Positions 11,273 through 21,530 of a stretch of 64,000 nucleotides of DNA are shown piece by piece. The notes beneath the pieces are model-generated. The model searched no databases. It saw only the letters and a program-made list of their open reading frames with translations, and had not been told where the DNA came from. The DNA is from Dryas octopetala. Lineage: Eukaryota; Streptophyta; Magnoliopsida; Rosales; Rosaceae. A program made the translations under genes and the position numbers. The stretch is from contig OY992834.1 in NCBI GenBank assembly GCA_963921425.1, forward strand, positions 21,775,923-21,839,922. The letters are read 5' to 3'. Position 1 is the stretch's first letter. Every line of letters begins with the position of its first letter.

Positions 11273-12694
11273 CTAAGACCGATTATTAACATAATCTAGC
11301 CACATAGCCCCAGCTATGTGATCTCTAATATCACTCATTTGATTTTCCTCATTCAAGTCCATGTTTGCCCCTTCTTGACTTGCCCCCGAGCTTTCTTCAT
11401 CTACCACATCAAGGTCTTCAGCTTGGTATTGATGAAACATTCTATCACCCCTTGATTGCATTCTAATGAAGTTGTGCACTGTGCAACATGCAATGGGAAT
11501 AAGTCGTTGTTTCCTAAGTGGACAATTAGGCATTAATTTCAGAATAGGAAAACGAGCCTTAAGCACTCCAAAACACCGTTCAATAACGTTACGTAGTGAT
11601 GAGTGTCTATAGTTGAATAATTCCATTGGACCTCTTGGTTGTCTGTTTCTTCCTCTATAATCACGCAAGTGATAACGCTGTCCACGATATGGTGTGAGAA
11701 ATCCAGGCATATTTGCGTATCCGGAATCAACAACATAATATTTTCCTATTGAAGAACAATGCAATCAATTATTTTACTATTAAAATATATTATATATATT
11801 ATGTTAAAATAATTTAAACGTATTTGAATGACTTTATACCTTCCTTAGGCAATGGAAACCGGTTCTCTTCTCTATTTATTGCATCCATCAACACTCTTGA
11901 GTCATTAGCTGTTCCTTCCCATCCCGTATAGACAAATGTGAACAACATGTCAAAGGAACATGCACACATAACATTTTGGGTCACCTGCACTTTTCTACCT
12001 CGATATGGAACTTGCTTCGATGCAGGTGCCCATGCACTGATATGTGTTCCATCAATTGCCCCAATACAATTCTACCAAGTGACAATTCAAATAATCAATA
12101 TTAGTACCAGACTATAATAGATTTAGCAAAATTATAAAATTTGTATTGTATACTAATACTAATAGAATTTATTACCTCAAACCATGGATAATACTTGGGA
12201 TTTCCCATGATCTCAGGAAGAGTCTCATCCATATTTCCAGGTTGAATTATATGAGCGCCAAGTCGACATATTGCTTTGAGAACTCTCTTAAATTGTCTTG
12301 ATACAGTCTCCTTAGAATGTTGAAATGTCTCAGAAACCACCCTATTGCGAACTGTATGACAAATAGTATACAAAAACATACACAATGCCTCCTCGACACA
12401 AACTGATCTATCATCTTGTAAAAAATCGGACCCCCTTAGTGTCGAGCAGAAGTTCACAAATGTATCTTTGTTCATTCTTACTAAATCAAATAACCTATCA
12501 GGATGCCCATGCAACAACTCTATCACATATTGACGACCTGATAGTTGTGAAGTCCTACACGGCTCTTTAGTTAAACGTGAGTGATGTTCATGTAGATTTG
12601 TAATTAAGAGTAACTCTCCAAGTGAATCCTCTAAATCAGTCGATGAATCACTTTCAGAACTTGAATCATCATTGTCAATCTCATTTGGGTTCAT
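11273..12694 (-). CDS. PIF/Harbinger DDE transposase (3 exons)
   Basis: A second, distinct Harbinger transposase. Exons read on the minus strand are 12,694-12,176, 12,071-11,840 and 11,745-11,273. The introns are GT-AG, and the joined frame is open for 407 residues. I chose the ATG at 12,694 because an AG acceptor-like TTTATTATAG sits just upstream; an earlier in-frame ATG at 12,712 falls inside that likely intron. The N-terminus is acidic and Ser-rich, followed by a helix-turn-helix-like region. Catalytic residues are Asp180 in GAIDGTHIS, Asp257 in YYVVDSGY and Glu306 in RNVIERCFG. The 48-residue last spacing is typical of the family. Further marks are WEGTANDSRVL and TPYRGQRYHL. The C-terminus is acidic. 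Confidence 0.93.
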
Positions 12695-13675
12695 CCTATA
12701 ATAAACATACACAAATAAGCTAGTTATATAAACAAATCAAGTTGTATTGGAACATAATAAGTATCAATAAAGTAACCCAAATATACATCAAAACCCTTGA
12801 CAAAACACCACACACCAATAATATATCTCTTTGTTTAACTAATTCTCTCATTGTTGTAGGATTTCCGTGAAGCATGCATTTCGATTATGAAACTATCTTA
12901 CAGTCCACGAATCACAATGTCAATAGTGTGAAAGAATGAAATTAATAAATTATGTTCCTCTTTATTAATTTAATTTGAAAATAAATAAAATTGACATTAT
13001 TTGTGACTAACCTTGAATGTTCTTGAGGCTTCTCTAGAACATAGATCCTCTTAAGGGTCTTGTCAATCTTCTTCTCCCAGAGAGACACAAGCTCATTAAG
13101 TTGGCAAAGAGACTAATGTAGAGGAAGAGAGAAAGTAAAAGAGATGGGTCATTCACAGCCTTAATAAGAGATAGGTAGATATTTGAAGTTAATGTAAGTA
13201 GGTAGATATTTGAAGTTAATGTAAGTAGGTAGTAGAAATTTGAACATAAATGATGAACATAAATGATGTGTCAGCATTGAAAGAAATGTTATAAAGATGT
13301 ATGAGAAGTTCACTGTTAGACCAACTTTTGATTACTTAAGAAAACTACATTGAGTGAAGATGAGTCCTTTGGTAATCTTGGCTCCAGTTAATTTGTTGCA
13401 ATCCGATTGCTGCTGACTAGCTTCCAATTAGTATTCTCTTTTATGTATTTGGCAGATATTAAAATAGTGACTGGCTACTCAAGCTCAATAGGACTTAAGC
13501 TTGAATGTAGGTCACATCGTCCTTATATAATGTTAATAAAAAAAGACAAAAAATATGTCACAAAAAAAAAAATATTAAAATATAAAAATCAATGAATTGC
13601 TAGAAGTGCATATCAAACGACAAGTCTATTAAGTACTGTCAATTAAGTACTGCCAATTAAGTAGCTAGCAAACAT

Positions 13676-15655
13676 TCACTTTAGGCTATTAAGCCACACT
13701 CTTTTCCTTGTATCTGACATCCTCATAAACATTCTCCTCCAATCTGGACTGGTAAATTTCTCAAGAGCTTTGACATATGCATCATCATCCACCCCCTCCA
13801 TAGCCTCTAACACCTCCATGCAATCTTCAATGGATCCTAATTCTCTCAAAGGAGATGACACTTCCTTGTTCTTTCGGCGGTCAATCTTTGCCAATGATGC
13901 TTCCGTCTTGGCACTTAGCGCTTTGGTCCAGGCCTCAAGTGCATCATCCAATTTGGCTGATTTAGATGATCTTGATTCTTTTTTTGGGCGAAGATCAGCT
14001 GGGGGGACTAGAGGACGTCTGTGTGTGTGAGTAGTAGCTTCATCTCCCTCACTATAAGCTCTTTTCCCATTTTCAATGTGTGCCCCAGAAGTGAGAAATT
14101 CAGTCTCTAAATCTCTCTCATCATCAGAATTTGGAGGAGAATGAGTAGATGCATGAGACATTTGTCCAGTGGCAGTGGTGTTGTTGAAAATCTCACCAAG
14201 CACATGATAATGTGGACATCCTTTTTTTCGAAAACGGCTCGCAAACTTGTTTTTCTGTAAAGTTGAAACAATACACAATAAAAATATGTAAATAAAAAGC
14301 AAACACCCACCCCAATAAAAAAGGAATGCCAAACATTAATAATTTAATGCTTAGAAAGAATATATAATATGCAATTTCTAAATAGTTTATGACACCAGGA
14401 TATATTAGTTAGTCCTGGAAGTTGTTTATGACAAATACCAACAGCTACAATAAACACCACCGTGAAGTTAAATATATAGCAGGGCAGCTTATACATAATT
14501 AAGCTGACAAAGGCATATGGCATAGTACGTACGTACTGCAAAATTTCAAACTAATGCACAAATACTATGATCATGCAATAAACCAACACATCTGCTAGCT
14601 GCATGTATCAACTCAACCACACATAATATTTGTACTACTCATTTGCCTAATTAAGTTTATCTCCTTGAAGTTGGTAATTAATAATATAATCACTGAATAT
14701 ATAGAAATTAAGGTACCAGTACTAGCTTTAATGTGGTGGTTCAATTCAACAGCTAGCTAGCATAATTAGCCAGTTATATCCTCTTCGATGTGATATGACT
14801 TTATGTGCTTATTTGCATCCTTAATTAATTACATAAGTAAAAGCAGTTGGGGTTCTTACATTAGCACACTATCCCTTCTTAATTATATGCTTAATGCCCA
14901 TTTATTTACACATAGTAAAAGTAGTTGGGGTTCTTACATTAGCACACTATCCCTGCAGGCTATTCCTGCAAGAGCCCTGCTAAAGTCACAGTCAGTGACT
15001 ATGTGTTTTCTGGCCTAGCCAAAGTTGGGAACACCTCTAACATAATCCAAGCTGCTGTGACCCCTGTATTTGTTGCTCAATTTCTTGGTGTAAATGGGCT
15101 TGGCATCTCTTTGGCAAGACTAGACTTAGCCCCTAGTGGTGTTATCTCATTCCACACACACCCTGGTTATCAATTAATATATATTATAGTTTATAACATT
15201 AAAACTTACAGCAGATTCGTTACATCATGAACAATAAATTACAACTGCAGTAACAATATCAACAACAGACAATGCCTTTGTAAGTATCATCAGCTAGCTA
15301 GCAGTCATGAAAGGTAATTTATGCATACCTTAATGTAGGATGCCCAAACCTCTTCAGATGCGTGAACTGTGTTGGCATTCGGGTCCCACCCCATTCCCGT
15401 ATGAGCCACAATCTTTGCAAATTCACGGTGTAATTTACGTAATCTATTATATTTGGACTTCATCTTCTCACGAGAGTATCTCTTACCAAATTTAGTAAAA
15501 ATGACATTTCCTATGCCATCCCATTCATTCTTATCCAAAGTTGAGGTTTGTAAGCCCTTTTTTGCCGATTCATGCAATAAGTGAATGAAGTGCTCCTCAA
15601 TAAAGGGTGGCCATAGAGCCGTATCATCAATGTCAAGGTCGTTTTTTGAAGCCAT
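13676..15655 (-). CDS. Harbinger SANT/trihelix-like partner protein (2 exons)
   Basis: The DNA-binding partner gene of Harbinger 2. Exons on the minus strand are 15,655-15,329 and 14,254-13,676, split by a 1,074-bp phase-0 GT-AG intron, giving 301 residues. Exon 1 is a Myb/SANT-like domain: [56 protein letters not shown], then [24 protein letters not shown]. Exon 2 opens with [18 protein letters not shown] and runs into a Ser- and charge-rich linker with [13 protein letters not shown], a possible nuclear signal. It ends in a helical tail. The start is the ATG at 15,655; the frame also opens from a GTG nine bases earlier, which I rejected. The unusually long intron contains the germin-like fragment in the opposite orientation. 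Confidence 0.9.
14840..14955. repeat. Two near-identical 38-bp direct repeats
   Basis: AAAAGCAGTTGGGGTTCTTA and AAAAGTAGTTGGGGTTCTTA start 78 bp apart, each followed by CATTAGCACACTATCCC. The second copy runs directly into the CTGCAG acceptor-like site of the germin fragment. The repeats may therefore be part of the captured germin-gene intron. Confidence 0.85.
14959..15167 (+). pseudogene. Captured germin-like protein exon fragment
   Basis: About 70 codons read as part of a germin-like protein, an extracellular cupin of plants. The frame contains [57 protein letters not shown] and VISFHTHPG, the start of the germin metal-binding box. It starts right after CCCTGCAG, which looks like the original intron acceptor, and homology stops abruptly after HTHPG. 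The rest of the cupin barrel is absent, so no enzyme can be made. The fragment lies inside Harbinger 2, in the large intron of its SANT gene, on the opposite strand. It is therefore cargo of the transposon, not a gene that was interrupted. Confidence 0.88.
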
Positions 15656-16524
15656 CTCGTACACTCAATAGCCTAATGCATATTATATGAATTTAGTAAT
15701 TAGTCAACTTAACACAAATATGATTTCTATAATATAATATGTATGTTGCTTTCTATCTATCTTGTAATGTAATGTATAATGTACTTGCAGGAAATAAAAC
15801 AAATCAAGGAATTACGATCCTAACTTTAATTTTTGTTTATTCTCTTATCTATATATTGTTCACAAGATATCGATCAGCTCTTAGATTATATTTCTAACCA
15901 ATGCTTTTTCCCATATAGGATCACCAACAATTCTATTACCCAACAGAGAGAATGTTGTCCTGATCACCAACACTTCTATTACTCATATAGGATCCACTAC
16001 ATTTATATGTCCTAGACCAATAATAATTTCAGATCATGCTGGCAGATCATGTAGAACACATAGACGAACAAATTTACATAAGGCAATGGACAATTACATG
16101 TACCCAATAACCAAATTGGCATAAGGCAATGGACAATTTTCTATACCTAGAAACCAAAACATAACCAAATGAAAAAGAAAAGGAAAATCTCATTAATTCA
16201 TTGTTTCAAAAAACCTAAATCAGAAAATAACAACCAAAATTAATAGACATAAGAAAACCCAAAAACCAAAACCCAATCTCAAGGTGAAAATCTATTTACC
16301 TTGATCTTTGAATTGGAAGAGATTGCAAGCATAGAGAAAGAGCTAACCAAACAATGGCAGATTGTTTGGTTATTTTCTCAGTAACCAAACGACCCAATTC
16401 TAGTGCGATAACCAACAGATCGAGGGAAAAGAGAGATGAGGATGAGGTGAATGAGCACCGAATCAAAGTGATTTCTTACATTTTGATTTTCTCAGTAAAC
16501 AAACAAAGTTTAGGTCGATGGGAG

Positions 16525-16545
16525 AAAGAGAGAGAGAGAGAGAGA
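16525..16545. repeat. Short GA microsatellite
   Basis: A run of GAGAGAGAGA near the right end of Harbinger 2. Confidence 0.8.
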
Positions 16546-16763
16546 TGTTAGATCGAGGGAGAGATAAGGCTGATGCGAGAGAGGTTAGGTCGAAGGAGAG
16601 AACAGGTCGAGGCTAAAAAAAAAAATGACGAAAACGATGTTTAATCATTTTTAGAAAACCCCCTATTTTTGAATTATTTTTAAATACTTGTTTTTCAATA
16701 TTGGCTACCAAACACGTTTTTAAAACTTAAAAATGATATCCTGGTTTTAAATACAAAAAACGC

Positions 16764-16790
16764 TTTTTGAATAGGGTACCAAACGCAGCC
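16764..16790 (-). repeat. Harbinger 2 right terminal inverted repeat
   Basis: Ends ATAGGGTACCAAACGCAGCC before the TTA at 16,791. It is the inverse of the left end. Confidence 0.92.
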
Positions 16791-16946
16791 TTAGTGAATC
16801 CCCTCTAACTTAAATAAACCTTCTTAGATAAACCTTCTTAAATAAGTCTCTCTCGCGCAGTCGCTCGGTCACTCGGTCTCTCTCGCGCAGTCGCGCCGCT
16901 CTTGGAGATTTCGCCATATCCTGTCTCGCCGCCCTTTCGCCACCAT

Positions 16947-17030
16947 CTCGCCCCTCTGTCTCGCACTCTCGAGTCTCGCCCCTCTGTCTCGCACTCTCGA
17001 GTCTCGCCCCTCTGTCTCGCACTCTCGAGT
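16947..17030. repeat. 28-bp tandem repeat, three copies
   Basis: Units begin CTCGCCCCTCTGTCTCGCAC at 16,947, 16,975 and 17,003 and are essentially identical. They lie in a longer C/T-rich tract (about 16,845-17,095). The open frames over the tract are compositional. Confidence 0.92.
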
Positions 17031-17095
17031 CTCGCCAGTCGCCTCTCTGTCTCCCCCTCTGGCCACCATCTCTGTCTCGCCTACTCCCCTCTGTC

Positions 17096-17262
17096 TGGTA
17101 TGTATTTGGTATTTGTAACTAGCAAAGTAGCAATGTTGTGTATTTGGTATGTCTGGTTTGCTGCAGTGTAACTAGCTATTTGCCTATTTGGTATGTCTGG
17201 TATGTATTTGGTATGTCTGGTATGTATTTGGTATTTGTAACTAGCAATGCTATGTATTTGGT
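17096..17262. repeat. TATGTATTTGGTATGTCTGG short repeats
   Basis: Repeated words TATTTGGTATGTCTGGTATG and TATTTGGTATTTGTAACTAG recur five or more times in about 165 bp. There is no gene. Confidence 0.8.
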
Positions 17263-17280
17263 ATTAGTGAGGCTAAACAA

Positions 17281-17493
17281 AGGATGAAGTTCATCAATGT
17301 CCCCGGAAACTATCAACACAGTAAGAGAGGAATCACTCTCAACTTCAAGCAAAGAAACACCCTTATCTCTAGCGAGAGAAAGACCCCAAAATAATCCCCA
17401 TAACTCAGCTTCCAACACAGAGCCGGCACCAATGTTAACGGTAAAACCCCCAAGCCAACAACCACTACTATTCCTCAATAAACGACCAGCCCA
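17281..17493 (-). pseudogene. LINE RNase H-like fragment
   Basis: The minus-strand frame reads RNSSGCWLGGFTVNIG, EAELWGLFWGLSLARDKGV and LLEVESDSSLTVLIVSGD. This is the RNase H-like domain found at the end of plant L1-type LINE polyproteins and related plant RNase H proteins (RVT_3 type). The Glu-Ala-Glu-Leu-Trp and Glu-Ser-Asp-Ser motifs are the family's acidic active-site surroundings. Nothing of the reverse transcriptase is adjacent, so it is an isolated scrap. Confidence 0.8.
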
Positions 17494-17727
17494 ATAAGAC
17501 CAGTAGAAGAGTGATACACTTCCTTAATCAAATCGGGGTGTTTTGTATATGCATATCTATACATAATTATATATAGCTATTAAACGACCATGATTATTGT
17601 AAAATTATTTACATGTATGATGTATGTTTGTGTACTTGGTTGTCCACCTTTGTATACTTTATTCTTGGTCCTATTTAACATAATTGAAGCCTTTTTTTTA
17701 TTCTTCTTTTGTGGATAACAGGTCTCT

Positions 17728-18013
17728 ATGGCATTGAAAAGCCTTCATGGTTATGAAACTATCCCTTCTGGATCTTCTTCCATTCAGGAGTTGTTTGGGG
17801 TGCCTTCCTCTCCCTTCAGGCAGCCTCTAGATGGTCCGGACCCTGACTATTCTGCACCACTTGCCCCTCAGGCTCTCTTTGGGGTAAATGCTTCGCAGAC
17901 CAGCCCTACAGGATCATCTTGCATTCTCTCTGACAGCGGAGGTCCTCACAGTCCTCCTGGAAGTGAGTTAGCTGATAACCCTGACCACACTATGTTGTCT
18001 GCTGTCAGCAAAA
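17728..18013 (+). other. Possible orphan exon, not recognised
   Basis: An open frame starts at an ATG just after the acceptor-like GGATAACAG. It runs through a Ser/Pro/Gly-rich sequence (for example SIQELFGVPSSPFRQP and LAPQALFGVNASQTSP) and ends at an AAAAG-GTATGG donor-like site. The codon pattern and flanking splice-like sites suggest an exon of some gene or captured fragment. I know no matching family, and no partner exons are apparent. Confidence 0.3.
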
Positions 18014-19156
18014 GGTATGGCAGTATATTTGGATATCATTCTGTCTTTCATAGTTCATTCACATCTTTTTGAAGTTCATATCATGAAAGCGGATTTAACA
18101 AATGTAGGCGTTAAACGAACTTCATATGTGTATGCAATTTCAGAGTCCATGTTCTAATTGACTGACCTGTGCAAGGGGTGGGTAGGAAATTACATGGATT
18201 TGGCATACGTTACTTTAAATAGTGTACCATGGCTGATAGGCAAGGCCGGCCTTGAGGGTTGGCGGGCTGGGCCTTTTGAGCCTTATCTAGTGTTGAGTGA
18301 CTTGAGTCCCCTTTTTGTGAGTTAAGTGGTACTGTGTTTAGTTACTGGGTGGCTTAGTGGTGATTTGGTGTGTCAAGTAAGTCTCCATATGTTCCTTGCA
18401 TATCATGATGACATCTGTCCTTTTATTTAATAAGGAGTGTTGCTATATGCACACCCTATATCCTCTCACTACACACCCCTTCTTATCAATTTGTGAAATA
18501 ATAAATTTACCTCAATACAAAAAGACCATAGAGTACAAAATTATTTATTTTTATTTTTTTTAAAAAGCCACCATACCAAATCCCATGGAGCTCGCCGCCG
18601 GCGTCAACGGTTAGACCCCACCGCCAGCATCTCTCATCCCCCTCTCCCTCTTTCCCTCTATTTCTCTTTCCCTCTCTCTCTTTCTGATGCACTCCTAGGG
18701 TCCAAGAAATAGTATCTTCTTTAGTAACTTTCTAATTTTTGTTTCCTAGTTCGATTTGAGCGTAGTTTCTTGATTTCATTAGGTCTTTAAGGTAATTTTA
18801 CTTTATGTTTTTCTAGTTAGCTAAGGTTTATTGTTTTCCTAGTGAGTTGACGAATATGTTTTCCCTATATGAACTTAAGGCTTAGGTTGTAATAGAGAGT
18901 TTTTGATCAATATGTTTTTTTATGAGAATTCAGATTCTAGACTTTCTCTTGGGTTCCTAAACCCTAGAACTCATCTATCTATGTTCCATCTTTGATTCTA
19001 TAGCTTAAATCTCTTTTTCCTCTATTGTTTGTTGCTGGAAATTCTGTCTATTCTAGATTTTGCCCTAATACAGTAGCAAGACAGCAGCCCTCTGTTTTTG
19101 TCTCGCATCACTTTCTTTTTCTTTCTCTGACTTCCGGATTTGTACTTCTTCGCATC

Positions 19157-19648
19157 CAGTGGCGGAGCCAGAAAAATGTACTTGTGGGGGCACCTTAGAA
19201 AATATATATTAAAAAAAAAATTGAAACTCATAAAATAGATAAAATTATCAATATTGATTGATAAAATTTTTTTTCATTATCTTTACAAATTGTATACGAG
19301 TTTTTATTTTGAAATCGTTGCATATTGTCAATACTATGAAAAATCTATCATTCAATATACTCGATCAAACAATTATTCATCCATTAATCTTTCATTCGAT
19401 TTGCGTAATAGATTATTCACAATATTCATAGCAGGAAAACACATGACAGTTGGAGAATGTATTAACTTCTTTAGAGATATTTAAGTAAAATAGTTGAAGT
19501 CTTGAAGAGTTAAAACAGTATATACAATATATTACATAGCATTTTCTGTTTGCTTTGTATCATTCAATAATAACATTTTAAACATACATTCAAAAACAAT
19601 TGAGAGGGGGCCTGTGTCCCCCCTGGTCCCCACGTGGCTCTGCCACTG
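19157..19648. mobile_element. hAT-like MITE nested in the TIR element
   Basis: This 492-bp element starts CAGTGGCGGAGCCA and ends TGGCTCTGCCACTG, a 14-bp inverted repeat with one mismatch. TTCGCATC is duplicated on both sides (19,149-19,156 and 19,649-19,656). An 8-bp duplication and CAGTG ends are typical of hAT. It is AT-rich inside and encodes no recognisable protein. Confidence 0.88.
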
Positions 19649-19694
19649 TTCGCATCCTCCCTACCAGATGGAAGGGGAGGCTGGCTACCATGAC

Positions 19695-19735
19695 GGCCTC
19701 TAGATCGGAGGTTGCTCACTTCCGATCTAGAGGCC
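19695..19735. repeat. Perfect 15-bp-arm hairpin
   Basis: GGCCTCTAGATCGGA (19,695-19,709) and its exact inverse TCCGATCTAGAGGCC (19,721-19,735) are separated by 11 bases. Confidence 0.9.
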
Positions 19736-20494
19736 AGCGACCAGCAGGGGAGGTGCAAAGAGAGAGGGAGGGAAGAGGGAGAAAAAGAAAGAAAGAAAGA
19801 GAGGGAGAAGGAAGAGAGAGAAAGAGAGGAGGAGGTGCTTCGGCGACAAGGATGGCGAATCGAGCGGCTGGCTGCAGAGGGGGGTGGGTTGGGTCTTGGG
19901 CTCTGTTTTTTTTTTTTCTTTTTTTGTGTAGGGTTTTTTGGAAATGTTAGGGTGTGCAATGAGAAATTATAAAAATAAAAAAGATGAAAGGGTGTGTAGT
20001 GAGAGGATATGGGGTGTGTATATAGCAGCCCTCTTAATAAGATAAGTCTTATAATTTATTCTTCCTATTCTATCATTGAGCATTTTAAAAAATATAAAAA
20101 ACAAAAATGACACATTCTCTACCCTCTCCGGTCTGATCATATCTACCTCTCTCCCCTTGGCCATGGCAAATCTGCCACACTTTTTTTTCCATCATCTTTC
20201 CTCATCTCTCCAACCTCAAAAACTGCAAACTGGCCCTTCTTGGTTTCTTGTTTTAATCTCTCTCTTTCTCTCTCTCTAACAAACAATAAAAAGAGGTCTT
20301 GTATGTTTTCCATGAATCAGCCCTTCATCTTATTTAATCTCTCTTTGCACCTCTGTTCGTTTTGAATAGCTTGAATTCCAATAGTGACCCCTTTTTTTTT
20401 CTTCTGCCAATAAAACCTACTTTTTCCTCTCTAAATCTTTTCAATTGGAATTTTTCCTCTCTAATTGAATAGCTACAATTTCAACATGGGAAAA

Positions 20495-20523
20495 GATTTT
20501 GTGCCCTATTATGGCACAAAATC
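20495..20523. repeat. 11-bp-arm hairpin
   Basis: GATTTTGTGCC and GGCACAAAATC are exact inverses around a 7-base loop. The hairpin is not followed by a gene, and a terminator role is not implied in a plant nuclear genome. Confidence 0.85.
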
Positions 20524-21323
20524 TATGTGCCCTAATCCTATGTGGCAAAGTTAAATAATATGCATCATTATTTTCTTTTGGGTGATTATACACATCATTT
20601 TTAATATCAAATTAATATCTTTTTTATTGAAAAACTATCTTACCCATCCCAAATCTAATGGCTATAGTTTACTTTATAAAGATTCTACATTGTTAATTTG
20701 TTATATTTCCCTGACATTCAAAACCTGCAAAGTATAATCTGCAACACGTTGAAATTCTCCAACATCAACTTTGAATGTTCTCCAACTCTAAGTCTACAAT
20801 ATTTAAATCTTCTCTCAAAGGATCCAACACCTGTTTCTTCTCTTCAAGAATCCAACACTTATTTCTTCTCTTCAAGAATGCAACGGCTACTTCTTATCTC
20901 AATCTTTTTTTTTCTTTGATTTATTAGGTATTATGTGAATTAGGAAAAAAGATTATGCTTTGTTGGTGGTTCCCATTCTCTTCATAACTACTTTCTTATA
21001 TCTCGATTTTAGCCCATTGGAAACAAAATAAAAATTTTCATTTAAATTGGGTTAGTGTATAATTTTCTAACAATTTTTTTAGATTTTTATTTCTTTGTGG
21101 TGAAGAAGAGAGATTTGATTGTATAGGTAGAGTCGATCCCCTAGACTTGAATATTTTAGATGAGAACCCTAATTTGCATAAATGATTTGGGTAGTCCCTT
21201 GATTTTTCTTTTGTAAACAAGATGAAGCTTCCCTTTAGTTTCTCTTTCTCTTTCAATTTCACCCAAAAATAAATGATTTCAAGAAAAATTAGATTTCTCC
21301 TTTCAAATAAAGCTTTCGATTGT

Positions 21324-21530
21324 CTTTTAATTTGTTTTCCAACATAGCAATTGCAGTAGGACATTAATAATGAAGTGGCTTTTAATTTGTTTTCCAACAT
21401 AGCAATTGCAGTAGGACATTAATAATGAAGTGGCTGGCTGTGCTTCTTGGTGTTTGAAGTGGCTGGTTGTGCTTCTTGGTGTTTGAAGTGGCTGGCTGTG
21501 CTTCGTGCATGGTGTTTGAAGTGGCTGTAT
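21324..21530. repeat. Compound tandem repeat (55 bp x2, about 30 bp x4)
   Basis: A 55-bp unit starting CTTTTAATTTGTTTTCCAAC is present at 21,324 and 21,379. Its end merges into three to four shorter units of GGCTGTGCTTCTTGGTGTTT followed by GAAGTGGCT. The minus-strand frames over it are repeat artefacts. Confidence 0.9.

Larger units (their letters stand above)
10808..16790 (-). mobile_element. Complete PIF/Harbinger transposon 2
   Basis: The 5,983-bp element is flanked by TTA at 10,805-10,807 and TTA at 16,791-16,793. The left end reads GGCCCCGTTTGGTATCCAAT. The reverse complement of the right end reads GGCTGCGTTTGGTACCCTAT, so the inverted repeats are longer and cleaner than in element 1. 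The ends differ from those of element 1, so the two are different subfamilies. Both genes run on the minus strand: SANT-like (15,655 to 13,676), then transposase (12,694 to 11,273). Once spliced, both are open. An intron of the SANT gene holds a germin-like exon fragment. It is probably autonomous; activity is not shown. Confidence 0.94.
18435..20033. mobile_element. Non-autonomous TIR transposon, 8-9 bp TSD
   Basis: The two ends are inverted copies for about 47 bp. The left begins GAGTGTTGCTATATGCACAC; the right, reversed, begins GAGGGCTGCTATATACACAC, and both continue with ATATCCTCTCACTACACACC. TTAATAAG flanks it on both sides (18,427-18,434 and 20,034-20,041). Long TIRs fit Mutator-like elements, whereas the 8-bp duplication fits hAT; I cannot decide. 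It encodes no transposase. It contains a nested MITE (19,157-19,648), a hairpin and a purine-rich tract. Confidence 0.85.

Noticed and set aside
16810..17171. Overlapping frames in the CT-rich tract
   Set aside because: They follow the 28-bp tandem repeat and low-complexity composition, with no domain.
19564..19972. Frames on both strands over the purine-rich end of the TIR element
   Set aside because: Compositional; rich in Arg/Glu or Ser/Leu, with no family match.
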